DNA from: Trichoplax sp. H2
Lineage: Eukaryota > Placozoa > Uniplacotomia > Trichoplacea
Reading direction: 5' to 3'
DNA length: 64,000 nucleotides
Assembly (NCBI GenBank): GCA_003344405.1
Contig: NOWV01000013.1
Coordinates: forward strand, 372,001 to 436,000
This document shows, one piece after another, positions 13,152-27,994 of this stretch. A program made the position numbers and the translations under genes. Position 1 is the first letter of the stretch; the number at the start of each line of letters is the position of its first letter. Under the pieces are notes generated by a model. The model had not been told where the DNA came from. It saw only the letters and a program-made list of their open reading frames with translations, and made no database searches.

Positions 13152-13627
13152 GCAAAGCGGCCGATTAAAAGATTTTCCATACAGTAGACTGAGAGATAGA
13201 CAGTGGATCAAGAAGCATAATTCAATTTTCTATTGTAGTGTTATCTATGCTATACTATCATGATACTGATTAGCGCTTGTTTAGTACAATATTCTAATTG
13301 TCTCGGAGTAGAATAGATATGGTAACACTATTGTTATTTGATTGTCATCTTATCCAACATTAAATTAATCTCCTCCTACTGTTATTGTTCTACAATAGGA
13401 AGTTTTACATTATTGTGTGGTTTTCGATGAAAATGCGAAATAGTGCGGAAGAATAGACGATCATGTAGTGTATTAAAGAATCAACAAGATTCTAAGTAGG
13501 TCATTTGCATTAGGACTGTATGTCAAGCTATCAACTATGTAAACAAACATCCTGTGCTTAATGTTGATCACAGATCAATACAACATTTGTATTCAATTCT
13601 AAGTGGAGACGACGTCAAAGTGACAAG

Positions 13628-16600
13628 ATGGCCAAAGTCGAGGCTAATTTGAATTCAATTTATAACGATCGAAGGCAATCGCGGCCATTATCGACCGCTA
13701 CGGCACCATTTCGTCTACCACCAACAAATCAAGGACTATCATTTGAAGGCAATCGTGAATGGCGTAGGTATGTTATATTATTGACTGTCTCTAGTCTGGG
13801 ATAGCACGATGATCGATCATACTATATCAATCAACCGCTAACCTATCATAGTTTGGAATACGGTAGTGCAATGTACTTACTTCATGTAAGCAGAAATCTT
13901 GTTCAGACATCCAAATCTAAAAGATAAAATCATTCTTCATAAGTTGAAATTGCTTTTCTAAACACTATTCAATCGATTATTGAACCTAATCTTTCATTTC
14001 ATAATAACCATCCACTTGTAAATTTATTTTTTCTCACTAGTCAGGAGGATGATTTGTTTTAAAATCATTCCGTTGAAAGAATACTAATTATCGCCATCGC
14101 TTTTTCTTCCTTCTTTAAACATTCCTTTCTCACTAGTACAGTACTAAAGGACAACATTTTACTTTTATCATCTTGCACATAGAGACAAACCAGTACTGCA
14201 TAACCAATATGTACTTCTGTATGTTATTGATTATCGATCGTTAAATAATTATCTTCATTTTAATATAAAAAAATTTGATTGCAAAGAAGGCCAATTCAAT
14301 TGGACTTTTCCTACCGCAACAGGATAACGTGGGTAAGATGAAAGAAAAAGAAAATTGAGCAAAGAGTTATTCTCTAAAAACTTCAAAAATGTTGATCTGG
14401 CCATATGACAAGCTATCTCCACTTATGATTTCCTTTTAGTATTTTTTGCGCTTCTTTTTTTGCATGCTTACACTACCGAAGATGACTTCGCTTCCTTTTT
14501 TCTCCATACTTACAAGTGTATTACACTTATTGACGGTAAAAATGAAAACTATAACACTATCCACTGTCATTGCTGACTTACGTTCTTCATGGATGATTTT
14601 AAGACACGTAGCCATGATTTTTTATTCAACTATTATACTCGTATTCATAATCATTTGTGTAGATGATTAAGCACCGTTCGTCGTATTTGTAAAAGTAATT
14701 CTTCTCCTTTTTCTACCTCTCATGACAGTATTGTAGCGAGCATTACCACGTTATTTCAGAAACGTAGTAGCAGTTATATAAGCTTCGATCAAGTTCTGGA
14801 GAAAGTCAGGTAGGTGATTAATTCTACACTCTTAAAATAATTGATTACAACCACTATAATTAAGATATCTCGTTAAACTAGAACTATAGACTTTTGCTTT
14901 TTTGTTGTTGTTATCACTCCTAAGTAGTGATGTTCAGTTAAATTAATTACTTTGTCGATTTCCAATTTAATAGCAAGAAAGGAGAATCTTGATAAATTGA
15001 TTTCATTCTAATCTAATTTGAGTATATCTTTTGTTCGAGATATTTATTTGGATTATAAATCAGTCACTAAATTTACTCGAATAATTTATAATTCTTGTTA
15101 AATGATTAAAGATTGTCATCTGGCAGAAAGATCAATGCATTATTATGCTACTATTTCTTTAGTTGTAGTCAAACAATATTATTCGACTTTACCTAAAGTA
15201 GTTCAAATCATTCTTCTTGACACTATTAATAGATAGTGTAGGCGGTTTTTATTAAACCTTATCCTATTTCTACCTTCCAATATCTGGCTATGTATATACT
15301 TAATATCAAATCAAGTAGAAAGTCATCCTTTGATGTAATTCACGGCCTAGATAAGTTGAATTATCATCCAATATACCAATGGCATGATTATGCTTATAAA
15401 GTAAATAAAGATTAATCCTCCGCAATGCGAAAATATTAAAAAATTTATGGATGTTAGATTTTCTTTTTTTCTCAATTTAATTTTCGAGGACTCTTTCTGT
15501 TTGCACTTTACGATACAGCTATAACGTCACAATGAACTATAAATCTTGATTAAGCTGCTGATAATACGTTTAAAAAATTGCCCCTGTTAGAATGTAGAAC
15601 AGAATCGCCTTTTATTCAAGCGCCAATATGGGCAATGGTTGAAATACCATATACGAGTAGTGTTGTCGTGAAGTATACAAATTTTATGAACATTTATTAG
15701 AAATTTCTTTAACTTTTCTACAGTAATTTATATTTAGCATTAAGGTTAATGAGTCACAATAATCATTTTAACAACTGTATTCCCGGCTTGCGATTGAACA
15801 GTTGTTACTTTTCTCGCAAAGTATGCACGTACCTGTACAATTCAAGAGGCGGTTCATTTTATTAATTAATATTTTTTTCTGATTTCAACTTCTTTATTAA
15901 GAAAATAACTAGCCATTATTTTCCTTTTGACTAAAATGATGTCAATTTGATCAGTCATGTAGCAGATAAAATGTTTAAGATTATCATCTTTTAATGTGGA
16001 AACTGTAACTAACAACGACTTCCCGATAGCTGTTTTAGAATTGACACAATATATAGTAAAAGAATGCATAAAATAACAATGTTAGACAATATCTATTTTA
16101 CAATTTTATTACGCTACAATGCTTGCAGATGTAATAAAAAGACACGTAATATTAGTTTCATATTCTTTACTAACAATACTCATTTATATATCCTCTATTT
16201 ATTTCTAATAGATTAATCTTGAACTCAGAAACAGGAAATTTACTCTACGATTATTATCAGGTTGGTTATTGATTTGATGAAGACTTTTTGGGAGGGGGAA
16301 AGAACTGTATTCCATAGTAAGCTGTAATTCGATGCTATACCACTTTTTATAAAAGTATTTATTAGTATAAATAATTAGTAGCCATACTACAGTTCAAAAT
16401 TATGCCTATGTCGGATACGTAGTATATAGCTACGGTCCTTAGGCAGTTTGCTTGAAGACTCCAGCGAAAGAATTATTTTATTCGTAATTCTATGAGGCAA
16501 TTCTACTGTAAATCTCCTTGTACTCTTCTATTGTACATCAAATCAGACGTGATTAGGCTACCATCAGCCTCTTTTCTCCTATTTAAGCCTATATTCATTC

Positions 16601-18899
16601 TATTAGCGTACAATATCCTCAAGTTAAAATTATCTTAAAAATTTTTATTGTAATTGCAGCTATAAATAATGTTGACTAGATTGTAAAATAAATGAATTTT
16701 TCACTTCAAGATTCCTACGTGTTAATCATATAGATATTACTATCACTGAACTTCTCTTTGTATCATAATTATAAGTCTTACATATAATTGCATGTTAAAA
16801 ATATTAGCTATTACTTAACTTCGACTGTAATATACGGTAAATCGTTTCGCGGATGCAATTCAAATACCAATCTAGTTTTCTTTCTCGGTACGTCTTTGTG
16901 AAATGTAGTAGACGTATGCTATTACGAAATCTCATAGATTCATTCATTCTATCTATTTCAAAATATTAGGATCATTTACTAAAGAAAGGAATGATTATTT
17001 TACGAGAAGAAGTCAAAGATCTTACTGGTAAGAGCTACTTTGATAATGTATCTAGTGCCTGTTAAGCGATATTTAACCCAAACAAATTAACCCGCTCAAA
17101 GAGCATATGCCACTTTTATTACAGTATATTTATCCACTGTTAATCACAGCATATCAATAATATTAAATCTGTGATCTCTGCTCAACTTGAAGTTATAGGA
17201 TAGGTTATAAAAATAACGCATATACTTAGATAGGCAATCTAAGACCTAGAACTGTTGTAGTACAGAATAAACGGGATGTAGTAGCTACTATTCCACGATA
17301 TCCTAAAGTGGCGTAAATTTTCCCGTAGTTAAAGGATTAATTAGATTTGCATACACATAAATGATATAACGATAGTATCACTTTGATAAAAATATTAATC
17401 CAATAGTTTATGTGCAGGTGATGAATTATTAAAGAAATTGGTGATATTGTGGAATCAATTTTTCGTCGATATTTTGCCTGCCTTACAGATTTTATTTCAC
17501 CCTATTCAGGTAATTTTATATTATATTATTTTATTTTCTAAAGTGATTTATAATTATCTTTCATAACCCAATACACCATATATCGCATTCGTAAATAAAT
17601 ATGAACTACTAATCAAACCTCTACAATTTTGTAGACAAGGCATTTAAGCATCCGTCAGGTAGCTTTAGTGAGTTTTAGAGACATTCTTTTATTGAAAACA
17701 AAAATTGAAGGTTAGAATATGTAATCAAATTGTTTGGCAAAATGGAATTAAATGTAGAAACTGTTTTGTAATTGATCACGTAGGAGACTGATTTAAGATA
17801 CTTACTCTGTATTTCATAATGGTATATACTGTAGTATGGTAACTTTGCTATTTCAGGCTCTTAAATTTTGTTTTACTTTTTATCTTAGAAACAATTTTAC
17901 TCGAAATTGCGACTATAACACCATCTATCCAACAAATGCTGTTGGTTTTATTGGTAAGGCATATATGCTATCGCTATACATATTCACAATACTGTTTGTA
18001 CTATCCTTTTTATTCGTAGCATATATCTCTACTGTATCATCCGATGATATTAAAGTATTTCTAACGCCGTAATACATAATTTTAACATTATCGTACCAGT
18101 GTTTCTTCTATTTTCAATCAGCTTAAAATCATAATTATGACATCATTTCAATTTTCAATTTATTGTAATTCCGTAGTAAATTAATAATATGCAGCATCTA
18201 TGCTGATATTGATATACCTTTACATTTATGACATTAATGCCATATTTTCAAAGCTGATATTTCGTCACTATATCTATTATTAAATACTTTTAGAGCGTTC
18301 ATGATAAATCACCACCCAATGAAGAATATATACGCTTAGAAAAAATGGCAGCCAAAGTAGTTAAGCCTTACATGCCGGTTAGTTATCGAAGCAACAATCT
18401 TGATACAGTAACACCAGATAATCCATATCTAAGGAGAATCAGAGATAGTATCTTAGGTAAGGTTTGGAATAGTTCTCTTTCATATTTGGGTTATAAGTCC
18501 AAAGTATAAATTAGCATAATGTATTAATATGTAATGTACCTTAACTAGTGAGATAGCAAATATACTAATAGCCATTTTAAATCAGACGGAATTCGGCAAA
18601 TAATTAGAAAAGCAGCAGTTGTTCTATTTGGTAGTATCGTTAAAATCTTAGCACGGTCTATACTAATATTAATTTATTTAATCGTTTTACTTTTTTATAC
18701 AAATAAAGAAGATAAAGATATTGTCATGAAAGTGCCAATTGTACTCAGGTCCGAGTCTGCGTCATTTAGTAACAGTCGTGATACTAGTAATGATTTCAGA
18801 GCATCCTTAGTAAGTGGTGGAATAACCTTCGATGCAAGGCCGCATAGTTTCGCTGGAGATTTGCCGTTACGTCGGAAGCACAGGGTTACTGTATTATAA
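13628..18899 (+). CDS. PRR5: PRR5/Protor-like TORC2 subunit (HbrB-type domain)
   Basis: Member of the family that includes PRR5 and PRR5L, subunits of TOR complex 2. Nine exons join in phase: 13628-13767, 14729-14809, 16212-16260, 16970-17027, 17418-17509, 17635-17710, 17889-17953, 18294-18456, 18709-18899; total 304 residues. Diagnostic stretches are REWRSIVASITTLFQ (exons 1-2), DHLLKKGMIILREEVKDL (exon 4), LWNQFFVDILPALQ (exon 5), HLSIRQVALVSFRD (exon 6), PSIQQMLLVLL (exon 7) and EEYIRLEKMAAKVVKPY (exon 8). These line up in order with the conserved core of PRR5. The C-terminal exon is serine/arginine-rich and ends LRRKHRVTVL. The ATG follows an in-frame, low-complexity N-terminus. Introns 1 and 2 are long (about 1.0 and 1.4 kb). 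The 49-nt exon 3 is the least obvious by eye but is required by phase. Confidence 0.87.
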
Positions 18900-20589
18900 T
18901 AGTTAAAGTGGTACACTCGTAGGTTGAAGTATTGCTCTGCAAGTTGAGCGGCAGCTTGCTATCCTGATTTATGATGGGATGACTGAAATTGCTTTGACTG
19001 GTTTTATAAAGAATTGGCTATTAGGTTTTCTTATACTGTCTATCAATGATTGTAATATTGTATAATAACATATTTATCCAACATAGCCGGTAATTCACGG
19101 TACATACTTAGGTAACCTTGAAAATCCATTAACCTGTGACATTTATGTAGCAGCTAGTAAACTCTTTAAACACTGTTTACAAATCTATACGAAGATCAGT
19201 CATTAAAAATGTTGATTTATGATATCATACTGTGAAATCTGTAAGCCTAACTATGGATCGACATGGCGAAACTGTCATATCGTATACATTTGATTTTAAC
19301 CACGCTACAAGGGTTATAACCTGTTTCGTCATATTTTATATAATTTATGTATAGGATACACGACAATTAATTCCATCTACGTCGGGTGGTCTACCGGCAC
19401 CGATAATAGAGAATTAGAGAAGGAATACGAATTAAATTACCTGAAGTAACCCATGTATTTCGTTGATTGTTCTTTCACAGTGACTAATAACAATTACTAT
19501 TTCATTAAATAGATTTTGACAAACAAAATAATCGGATTTATGACGCTTCATCCATTGTATACCGACTCAATAAAGCATTCAATTTTCGGAAATACATGAA
19601 TTTATTGAAAAGTGGTGATAATGATAGTTGTTTCATTTAAACTACAGTTCGTATAGACCTCGTACGTTGCCTAAGTATTGTAGAAGATTGTACGATCTAG
19701 TAAAACATCGGTAGTACTAACAGTTACTAATATGCTTGCAATATGAATGAAAGAATTGTTATCCTACAGAATTAGGCTGGATAAAGGAGCAATCGCAGGT
19801 ATTCAGGAGTCACAATAAAATTTAACCTACTTGAAATATAACATAAATGTATAGAGTGTATCCCATATCAAAGCGATTAAAGAATACTTGAAGCAGTTAG
19901 GTAGTAAGTATTGTACAATGACAAAGAGTAACCGAAGAAGGTCATTATACACAATATGTATACCTAACAAGGTACGTATTAACGAACAGCATGAATCATA
20001 CTACAGTATTAAACAGGTTATCAAATGTCAGTATCAAACATCATTTCGGTATCTGTCAGATTTTACAACCGTCGTAACTAGACTCAGCACATAAGTATAA
20101 AACTGCTCTTGGGCGATCGCATTTTTTATGTACCAAATAATGTAATTAATACTAGCATTCTAATATATCTTTTCAAATACTTGATACAATCAAATCGTGG
20201 CTATGGCACGAAGGTAATAAACCTCTTACCACACAATTAGATAAAAAGCTAACAAATATTCAAACCAACAGTTCATAACTAAATAGAGTGAGCTATAACA
20301 ACATTTTTGATCTCACTCTGATATTTAGTAATTAGTTAACATACAGAAATAGAAATCTCTCTTTCGAGATAGACATTAGCAAATAACATGTTGCGGCTTA
20401 TTGTCAGGGCCGTATATCGCCCACCACTAGGTCAATTTACTTAAAGTTTAGTTGTCACCATTTGCTATTTCCATAGAATTATCACCATCTACAATTGCAG
20501 AACTACATAAATATAGGTAGAATTAGCTTAAACTTTCTCCAATGTTCTCATAAGAATGTCTTTTAATTAATGTAAACTACTGTACTATG
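18900..20589. other. Convergent intergenic spacer
   Basis: About 1.7 kb between the PRR5-like stop codon and the apparent end of the PP6 regulatory subunit. It is AT-rich. A 68-codon open frame at 19888-20094 shows no domain. Presumed 3' untranslated sequence; nothing else recognised. Confidence 0.45.
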
Positions 20590-23500
20590 CTATACTATCA
20601 CAATTCGGCCAACATACCTCATTTGCGACGAATTTTCCGATTGAGATTTTTGATTATTTTCACTAACACTATTATCTATCTCCATAACTTTCGGTTCTTC
20701 CGTTTGATGTCTAAATAATATTACAATACTATAAATATGCAAAATGTGTCAAAGATGAACGCAATAGCAATACTCTACTTACGGGGATATCTCTATCGAG
20801 TTAGATTCCGATGAGGCTTGTCTATAAAATAATTTATGTGGTTACTTAAGGTACAAAAGGGTTTTTCAACAGTAGCATCTAAACATACTTTCCAAAATCT
20901 GCCCAATTCCCATCAGATATATTAGATCCTTCATCAGCAGGCTTAGACCATATCCCTTCATCTGATACTTGAGCGTTGAAATTTGCTGTCCAGGATGCTA
21001 TTATCGTAGGACACGAAATAAATGTCTTAATTATTAGTGCTTGTATTTAACAAAATACAGCCATTAAAATTAATTTATTGTTTACCGCTATTATTTTGAT
21101 CATTTTCACCCTGCTCTGATTGAGCAAAAGGATTCGAAAAAGAAATAAGTTGATCGCCATCTCCAGTACCATCGTCTGATGAATCACTATCGCTGCTACT
21201 CCTATTGTGCTCAGTATTATCTTCTTTTAGCGCTTGCCTATATCGAATAAGGCCATATAAAGTAAAGATCAGAATAATATAAACATATTAAGACAATTCA
21301 AGTAAGGAAATACTATACAATAGTAACAGTTGTCATAAATATCAATAGAAAGAAACTAACTCATGGGATTCGCTGGTAATTGAGAACTCGCGTTCTTCCC
21401 AGACATCTTCGGTGGTTTCGTCAAAAGCAGCCATTTTTTCGTTACAGCGTTCTTCGAAAATATTGGCTGAATTCTAAAGAAATATCATCGAATATACGAT
21501 ATGGTGTAAGTATATATTGTAATAATTATTCGTAAGTGTACATAGCTACAACTATGAAATGAATTTTCATCACCATGCTATCTTGTACATCAATTTTGAA
21601 TTTGACATCCTCTAATGCGTCATAGTGAGCCTTAAGGCATTCATCATCGTCTTGAAATTCATCTTCATCGTATGATAATTTATCTATCATACTAGGGCCA
21701 AGGTCAGACATTTGATAATGATTGTAAATCTAAAAAATTTCGAAAGAATCGTTAAAATTATATACAGATAGTGAGAACTAGTTTAAAAATTGTTATAGTA
21801 ATTACCTTCGGTAAATTGCCAGTAACAGCTCTAGGAAAGTCATCCTCATCAGATATGGAGGATGTCCCAGAATTGGTCGGCTTTACTAATTCGATAGCGT
21901 TCCTCTTATTTGTCTCCTTAAGAGAACCAGAAATGAACTGATCCCATCGCCCATGTATATCTTCGGCAAGATCTGTATAATCACAATAACTTAATTACTT
22001 TTATTACCCTCTTGATCATCGTTAACAATGATGTATAAATTGTGATGAAATGAAACTAGTACAGCATTCTTGCCTTTAAAATACGATTGAAGTATCTCTT
22101 TATTTGGACCTCTTTCTAATCTAGTAGCTACGGTATTAGCAATTCGAGTAAGATATCCCATATGGCCTCCGCGTTGACCATGAGGATTTGCCCTATCCAA
22201 AGTATATACAGCAGTTAGTAAGCTCTTCAATATTAGTCGTGAACCATGCTACATCTCAACAGAAATTTAAAATTTAGACTAACGTTTCTTTCTCGTTGTC
22301 TTCCCAATTATCCACTATTTTTTCTAATATCCGGCAGTTTTGGAACAGCTGTTTTGGTACAAATTAAGGTTCACCGTATTATTTAAATCAATAATTGGCA
22401 AAAAGCTATAAAAATTTATGTACTTACCGTATTTATCAGAGGAGATACTCTAGCACCATCCTCTTCATTTGGTGTATTGGTAAGGATTGTAACGATACAT
22501 TGCTCCACATGTAAATGAAGGAAATTATTCCAGGAATATTTGAAGAACAGATCCTACATGATGAATTATACACATGGCCGCATTGTTAAAAAATATAATG
22601 TCATTGACGGAAGATTTTTATTATAGCTTGGAAACTTACCCACAATAATTCTAAAGTTCCTAATTTAGCCAATTCAACGTTGACTGCATGAACATTTGTA
22701 AGTAGTAAAGCTGAAACTAATTTAGCGACATGCAATCTGACATTTCCTAATGGTGGTTGTAGTAAGCCAGCTGTAGTCCGCATAGCTTGCCTCTGAGAAT
22801 GGTTCAGTAACATCCTCATTAGTTGAATATTACAGTAATCCTTACAGCAATATACAATATTACACGTATAACACGAGCGAATTTAACTTACACGAGGAGG
22901 AGATTTTAAAAGGTCGGTTAAGTCCCTTAACCTAGGTATTATTCCTTGTATTTCATTATCAACTCCTGGAATTGTTGAAAATGTCTGAATTAGAAAGCTA
23001 CTTAAAATTCTTCGTAAGAATAGATTTGATAAGATCGTACCTTCAGCAAATTCCTTAGTGTCTATAATCACAGATGCGTCTTCTAATTGTTCACTGGTCC
23101 TTCGCAGATCTATCATCGCAAGTAATACCTGAATACCACTTACAATAGCAGAATCGCATCTTTCGCCATTTGTTTCTTGCAACATATTTTCTATCAATAG
23201 TTGAACAGTTTCTTGCCTGTGCATAGCCATAAGCAAAAAGATTTGATTACAATTGTGTCGGCAACAGCATAAGAGTAATTGCAGTAGACACAATTATAGC
23301 TTAGTAATATGCTCACCTTTCAATTGTACGAAGCAAAGGATCATGTAGCTCACTGTCAACCATAGTTGGTAAACGTTCACGTCCTTGTCTAATAATATCA
23401 CATAGTACTTGCGAAGCATAAGAATGCATCTACAGTGATATGAGTAGTATTTATTAAGAACAATCTTACAATTTCAATTTACATAAATACTGCCAATCTG

Positions 23501-26500
23501 TTTGAAACAATAGTATTTACTCCTCCTAAATTATTATCATAAGAATTCAGTAAAATGTGGTATACCTCGCTTTCGATTGCTGGATTAATAAGTAATATCA
23601 GTTTTGTTATTAGTGATTCTTCGTCCAACCACTTCAAAAATATAAGTATATTGGTCAGAAGATAATACAATTTAAAAAAAAATCTTATAGTTTTACTATT
23701 CAACTGAGTTAAAAGCCCATCGTGAAATATGTTTTTTTGCACCGATTGCATTTTATTGCTCGCTACATCTATTAGATAGTATAAGACATAGCTGGTTATC
23801 GTTGCGTTCATTTACCTCCAATTTAAGCCAGTATGATAATAGTAACATAATACTGGGGTAAGGTACTGGAGGATATATTCCAAACGATAATATTAAGTAC
23901 ACGGACAAGTACTCAATAAATGTCAAAATTTTAAGCAAGATAGCAAGTACTAGAATTCTTGAACAATCTATAATTATTCGATACGCACTTATACTTGGGT
24001 ATGGTGTAAACTGACCATATACGTGACAATCTTAAGTCGACGTGTATTTGTTTTATATCGCATTATTCCCCTACCCATATTAACTATATTATAAGATTTT
24101 TGCTAAGATAACTAATAATTGATTCCGCTGTAACTACTTATAAATTGCAGGATACAGCCTTTTGATATGTAAGTACAAAAATACTAAGAAATTTACTATA
24201 TTACCTATGCACTAAAAGCTATGTAAAATATACATTTAAGAAAGATGGCACAGCAAATAATGGGGAATGAAATCTTTAATATGTATAGCATCATTCAATT
24301 AAGATATTTGGCATTTATATAACATATTAACGTATTATAATAGTTTTGAGCGGTATTATTGAAAAAATTCATACGTTTCCTTAACTCTTATCAGCCATTG
24401 CAACATACAGTACTACTATTATCTTAATTTTCAATGGAATGCAATTAATTTCGTCTAATTGTGCTGTTGCTAGATATCTTGACTGCTATCTTAATTAAAT
24501 ATATTGAATCAAAATTGTTAATAAAGCAAAAATATTATCAATACCTCTCTGACACTACACTACAACTAACATTTGGGCAACGGGCGATATGGATATCATA
24601 GTACCTTCAACAAATTTTTAAAGTGATTTGAAATGTTGTAAGAATAGATTGTACTACATGTAGAAGATAGTTAGGTACATAGTTTTAACGTGAAATGTAC
24701 CACGGATAACTATGCACGAATAAAGCTTGGCATTGTAAATTTGAAAGAAATGTCGATAACAATCTTATGATAATATACATGTATACTGTTTATGATGTAC
24801 TGTTACAAAGGGATCGTGTGTATAACTATGAGGAGAGAATTTCTGAATGACAACGTACCTTTAAGATGGCAAATTTTAGCTGTGGATTTTCAGTACAGGT
24901 GACTAGGCGCATAAGTAAATCCATAATCGCTGATGTATTAAAATGTTTCAGAATAGTATTGACAACGCCATCATGGCCACACAAATAATGAAAGGTAGCT
25001 TCTGTATTCCTCTTTAATAATATACCAACAGTCTTGCTAAAAAAGCTAATCACCATTGTAAATAATTGCGTTAATACAGAACGATTTATAATACTATAGT
25101 TTACTGATGAAATGAGATTGCTACTCTATTTAAAAGCGATTACTATTCCGTTAATCTGCTATACAATTTTTTGGATGTCTAGCTACTGTACTCACACCGA
25201 TGAGAATTTAACATTGGGATACAAATCAGAAAATATAGAATTTTTAAATACAAGGTTATTGTCATTAACTATCTAGACGAAAATATGATTAATTTCTAAC
25301 TATCTAGAGCAATAGGTGAAGATAAATCAATTTATTAGATATTTTTTTGTAATTGGTTTGATTGTAAACGTACCTAGCTAATAAAGGATTTAAGGGAGAT
25401 TCATTATCTAGAAATGACCATAGCTTTTCAGTTAGTGCTGGTTCTTTAACTAAATTTTCAGTAATTGAGAAGACGTCGCAAGTTAAGATTTCGCAAGATG
25501 TACTTGGATACTTGAAGCGACTTTTTTCATCGACATCTTCTGAAGGTTCATTTACAATATAATTGACCATTGCTTCGATTGAAGTTGGCCTAGACAGACT
25601 GTACGAGTAATGACAATAGATAAATATTATAGTTAGGCAATTTATTATACACTGTACGTTGACGAAGATGATATCGAAAATAAAAGAGAGAAATTTTAAG
25701 ATGTATTCTATCTTCGTAGATATATACTAATACCATAGACGCCGGTAAAAAAAAATATATATGATAGTTTATTCCATATAAAAAAATAGCGTTCAATGGA
25801 AAAACGAAAATAATAAGGATCGATCGGTTCTTACGATAAGTTGTAGATGTATATATTTATGATAATAACAAGCATATAGTAGGCGACTGTTTCTAGAGTT
25901 AAATACGGACAGCGAAGTTATCCATGTATTCCGAGTTTGAAATTTGTCATTTTTTTTTATCAAATGGTCAAGATTTGGTAACTGGTTTTCAAAACAAGTA
26001 CGGTGGCGCACTTTTTTTGTACGAGTTATTCGCGATTACTTTTATCCCGTCAGGTAAAAAAATAGTCAAACTATTGGTTATCAATTGAGCAATAAGGCAA
26101 CAGTAGTTGTTCTTTTTTATTTCGCTACAACAGTATCTTAGAAAAAACAGGCGACGTTGAAAATAACTTACAACTCAATTAATTTAGTATTCTGTGCTTT
26201 ACATTCTTGTAAGACATCGTCTTCATCGAGAACTTCTTCAATGGTTACATTCTATAATTGATAATATTAGAAAATCAATTAACTTACTCTGTATCAGGTA
26301 GTTGCATTGACATTTTTAATCTCATAAATGATGATTAGCATTTAGCGCAATGCGTCATAGAATGAAACAGTGATGAAGAAAGCAATCTCCACATCAAGAT
26401 ATTTTTCTAAATTACGTCTAGTATAGTATAATTATTCATCTTTCAGTGATATCTGTCACGTAAATTATTCTTTACATGACCTATTTATTACAACTAGGAG

Positions 26501-26644
26501 AATGATACAAGTAACTTTAGGTATGATAAATACATGATCAATTTTTTAATCATATATAAACAAAATGATTGACTACGTTGTTACCTCTTTACATAAGATA
26601 GAGTCGATAGCAGACACTTGATGATAGTTAAATTTCCAAAACAT
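20590..26644 (-). CDS. PPP6R: Serine/threonine protein phosphatase 6 regulatory subunit, SAPS domain
   Basis: Scaffold subunit that targets the PP6 catalytic subunit. Eighteen minus-strand exons: 26644-26585, 26251-26172, 25589-25374, 25045-24859, 23631-23566, 23429-23317, 23216-22892, 22792-22640, 22553-22428, 22348-22284, 22192-22074, 21972-21806, 21729-21574, 21473-21361, 21237-21086, 20997-20889, 20821-20783, 20710-20590. The sum is 788 residues, a little shorter than the ~880 of human paralogues. It starts MFWKFNYH as in the family. Further signatures are LDEDDVLQECKAQNTKL, SCEILTCDV, SPLNPLLASFFSKTVG, TSAIMDLLMRLVTC, LGNVRLHVAKLVSALL, WNNFLHLHVEQC and GGHMGYLTRIANTVA. The acidic C-terminal half is low in conservation. 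The intron after exon 11 uses a GC donor (aaag/gcaag). The last exon is read through to a stop at 20592-20590, but a good gtatgt donor inside it leaves the true C-terminus uncertain. Confidence 0.9.
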
Positions 26645-27990
26645 GTTGTAGATTGTTATAACCAGCAGCAAGCGATTTCTAATTTAAAGATATCAATCCC
26701 AGTTAGAAATAAGAGTAGATAAATAAGGTATTTTTATCGAGGATAATGATTCATCATTGCTATGTTCATGATTAGAAATGATAATACTCTCATGGATAAT
26801 ATTGCTAACACGTTGTCATTCTATACTGTTGACTTGGCAGTTATAAAATAATACTTTGACAAGATTGATCTTAGAGTTATTCTTGCTATTTAATTCTCGT
26901 TACAAATTCATCATTGTCAACTTTAAGTAGAATAAATTGTACATTAGAGTTGTAAACAATATTGAAAAAGTCGAAATTAAAAGGGGGATTGAGTCTATCG
27001 ACAATCTTTTCTTTTCCGCTTGAACTGTGTAATTAAGCAAGTGAGGTAATTGATTTATATAGGAAATGAGTCATTAGTGGTATGGCGTAGGACAAACTCT
27101 ATACTACAGTATAGCTCGTGTAGTCTAGTCTAGTACAGTAGATAGTGGTAGGCTAAGCGAATCAACGACAGCCAAACTGGGATACAACTGTTGAAAGATG
27201 ACTGACATGATGATATTTTCCTCTATCCTTAATTGATTAATTTATATTTTAATAGAAAGAATACTTACTAAATCATCACATTGAACTAAGAAGATCTTTC
27301 TATGTTTCCTTTCTTAAATAGGATAACGATAGAGGTAGAGTAATCGATGAATTAATTTCTGGTAGACGTGTGTTGAAATTTTTTTCCCCAAGTCTTTCAA
27401 TATTGCAGTATACTTTGATGTCAATTTACCAAGTCTCTCTTCTTTTAGTCTCACCCCCAAAATATACTTGTGTGAATTAGTGCAACTTTTCTAGCTAATC
27501 AACTATCTTAATCTTGAAATCAACCAAAGGATAGAACCAGTTCAATTATCTTTGTCATAAGCTTTCAAATAATACACACATGGAATGTCTATTTTCCAAT
27601 TTTCCTGCTGACAAGAGAATGGTTGGATAATACAGAGGGGCAGATGGGCAAAACTATCGTTGGACAACGTTTTTCAACTAGTTTATGTTGACTGCGCAGG
27701 GTATTACAAAGTCGATTATAGTTCACTAGTTTATTTTACGACTGCATTCTAACAGTATAATGTACAAATCAAAGATACCAATGAAAGTAATCCTTGCTGA
27801 AGAGTTGGAATTGAATTTCAAAGAGGGTAAAGGGAACACGCTTGCCGCCGCTTTGACACTTTTTTTACAGAAATGTTGCCTGCCCTAGTCATCGGCAAGG
27901 CAATAACGACGAGAGTCGTATCAAAGCAATGTAGCCAGCTTGTAGTTATAACAGTATGGGCTGAATGAGTAGTTCGATTGCAATACGATC
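26645..27990. other. Intergenic region upstream of the PP6 regulatory subunit
   Basis: Holds the presumed promoter of the minus-strand SAPS gene. It is AT-rich, with no supported coding region and only isolated TACAGTA words around 27100-27140. Confidence 0.4.
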
Positions 27991-27994
27991 GATT

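Noticed and set aside
17836-18072. A hydrophobic 78-codon plus-strand frame resembling a small membrane protein
   Set aside because: It overlaps exon 7 of the PRR5-like gene in a different frame; the exon's own frame continues the PRR5 family alignment.
22883-23293. A 136-codon frame starting MCLLQLLLCCCRHN on the minus strand
   Set aside because: Its first part is intron sequence; only the portion from about 23216 downward is a real exon of the SAPS gene, so this start is not used.
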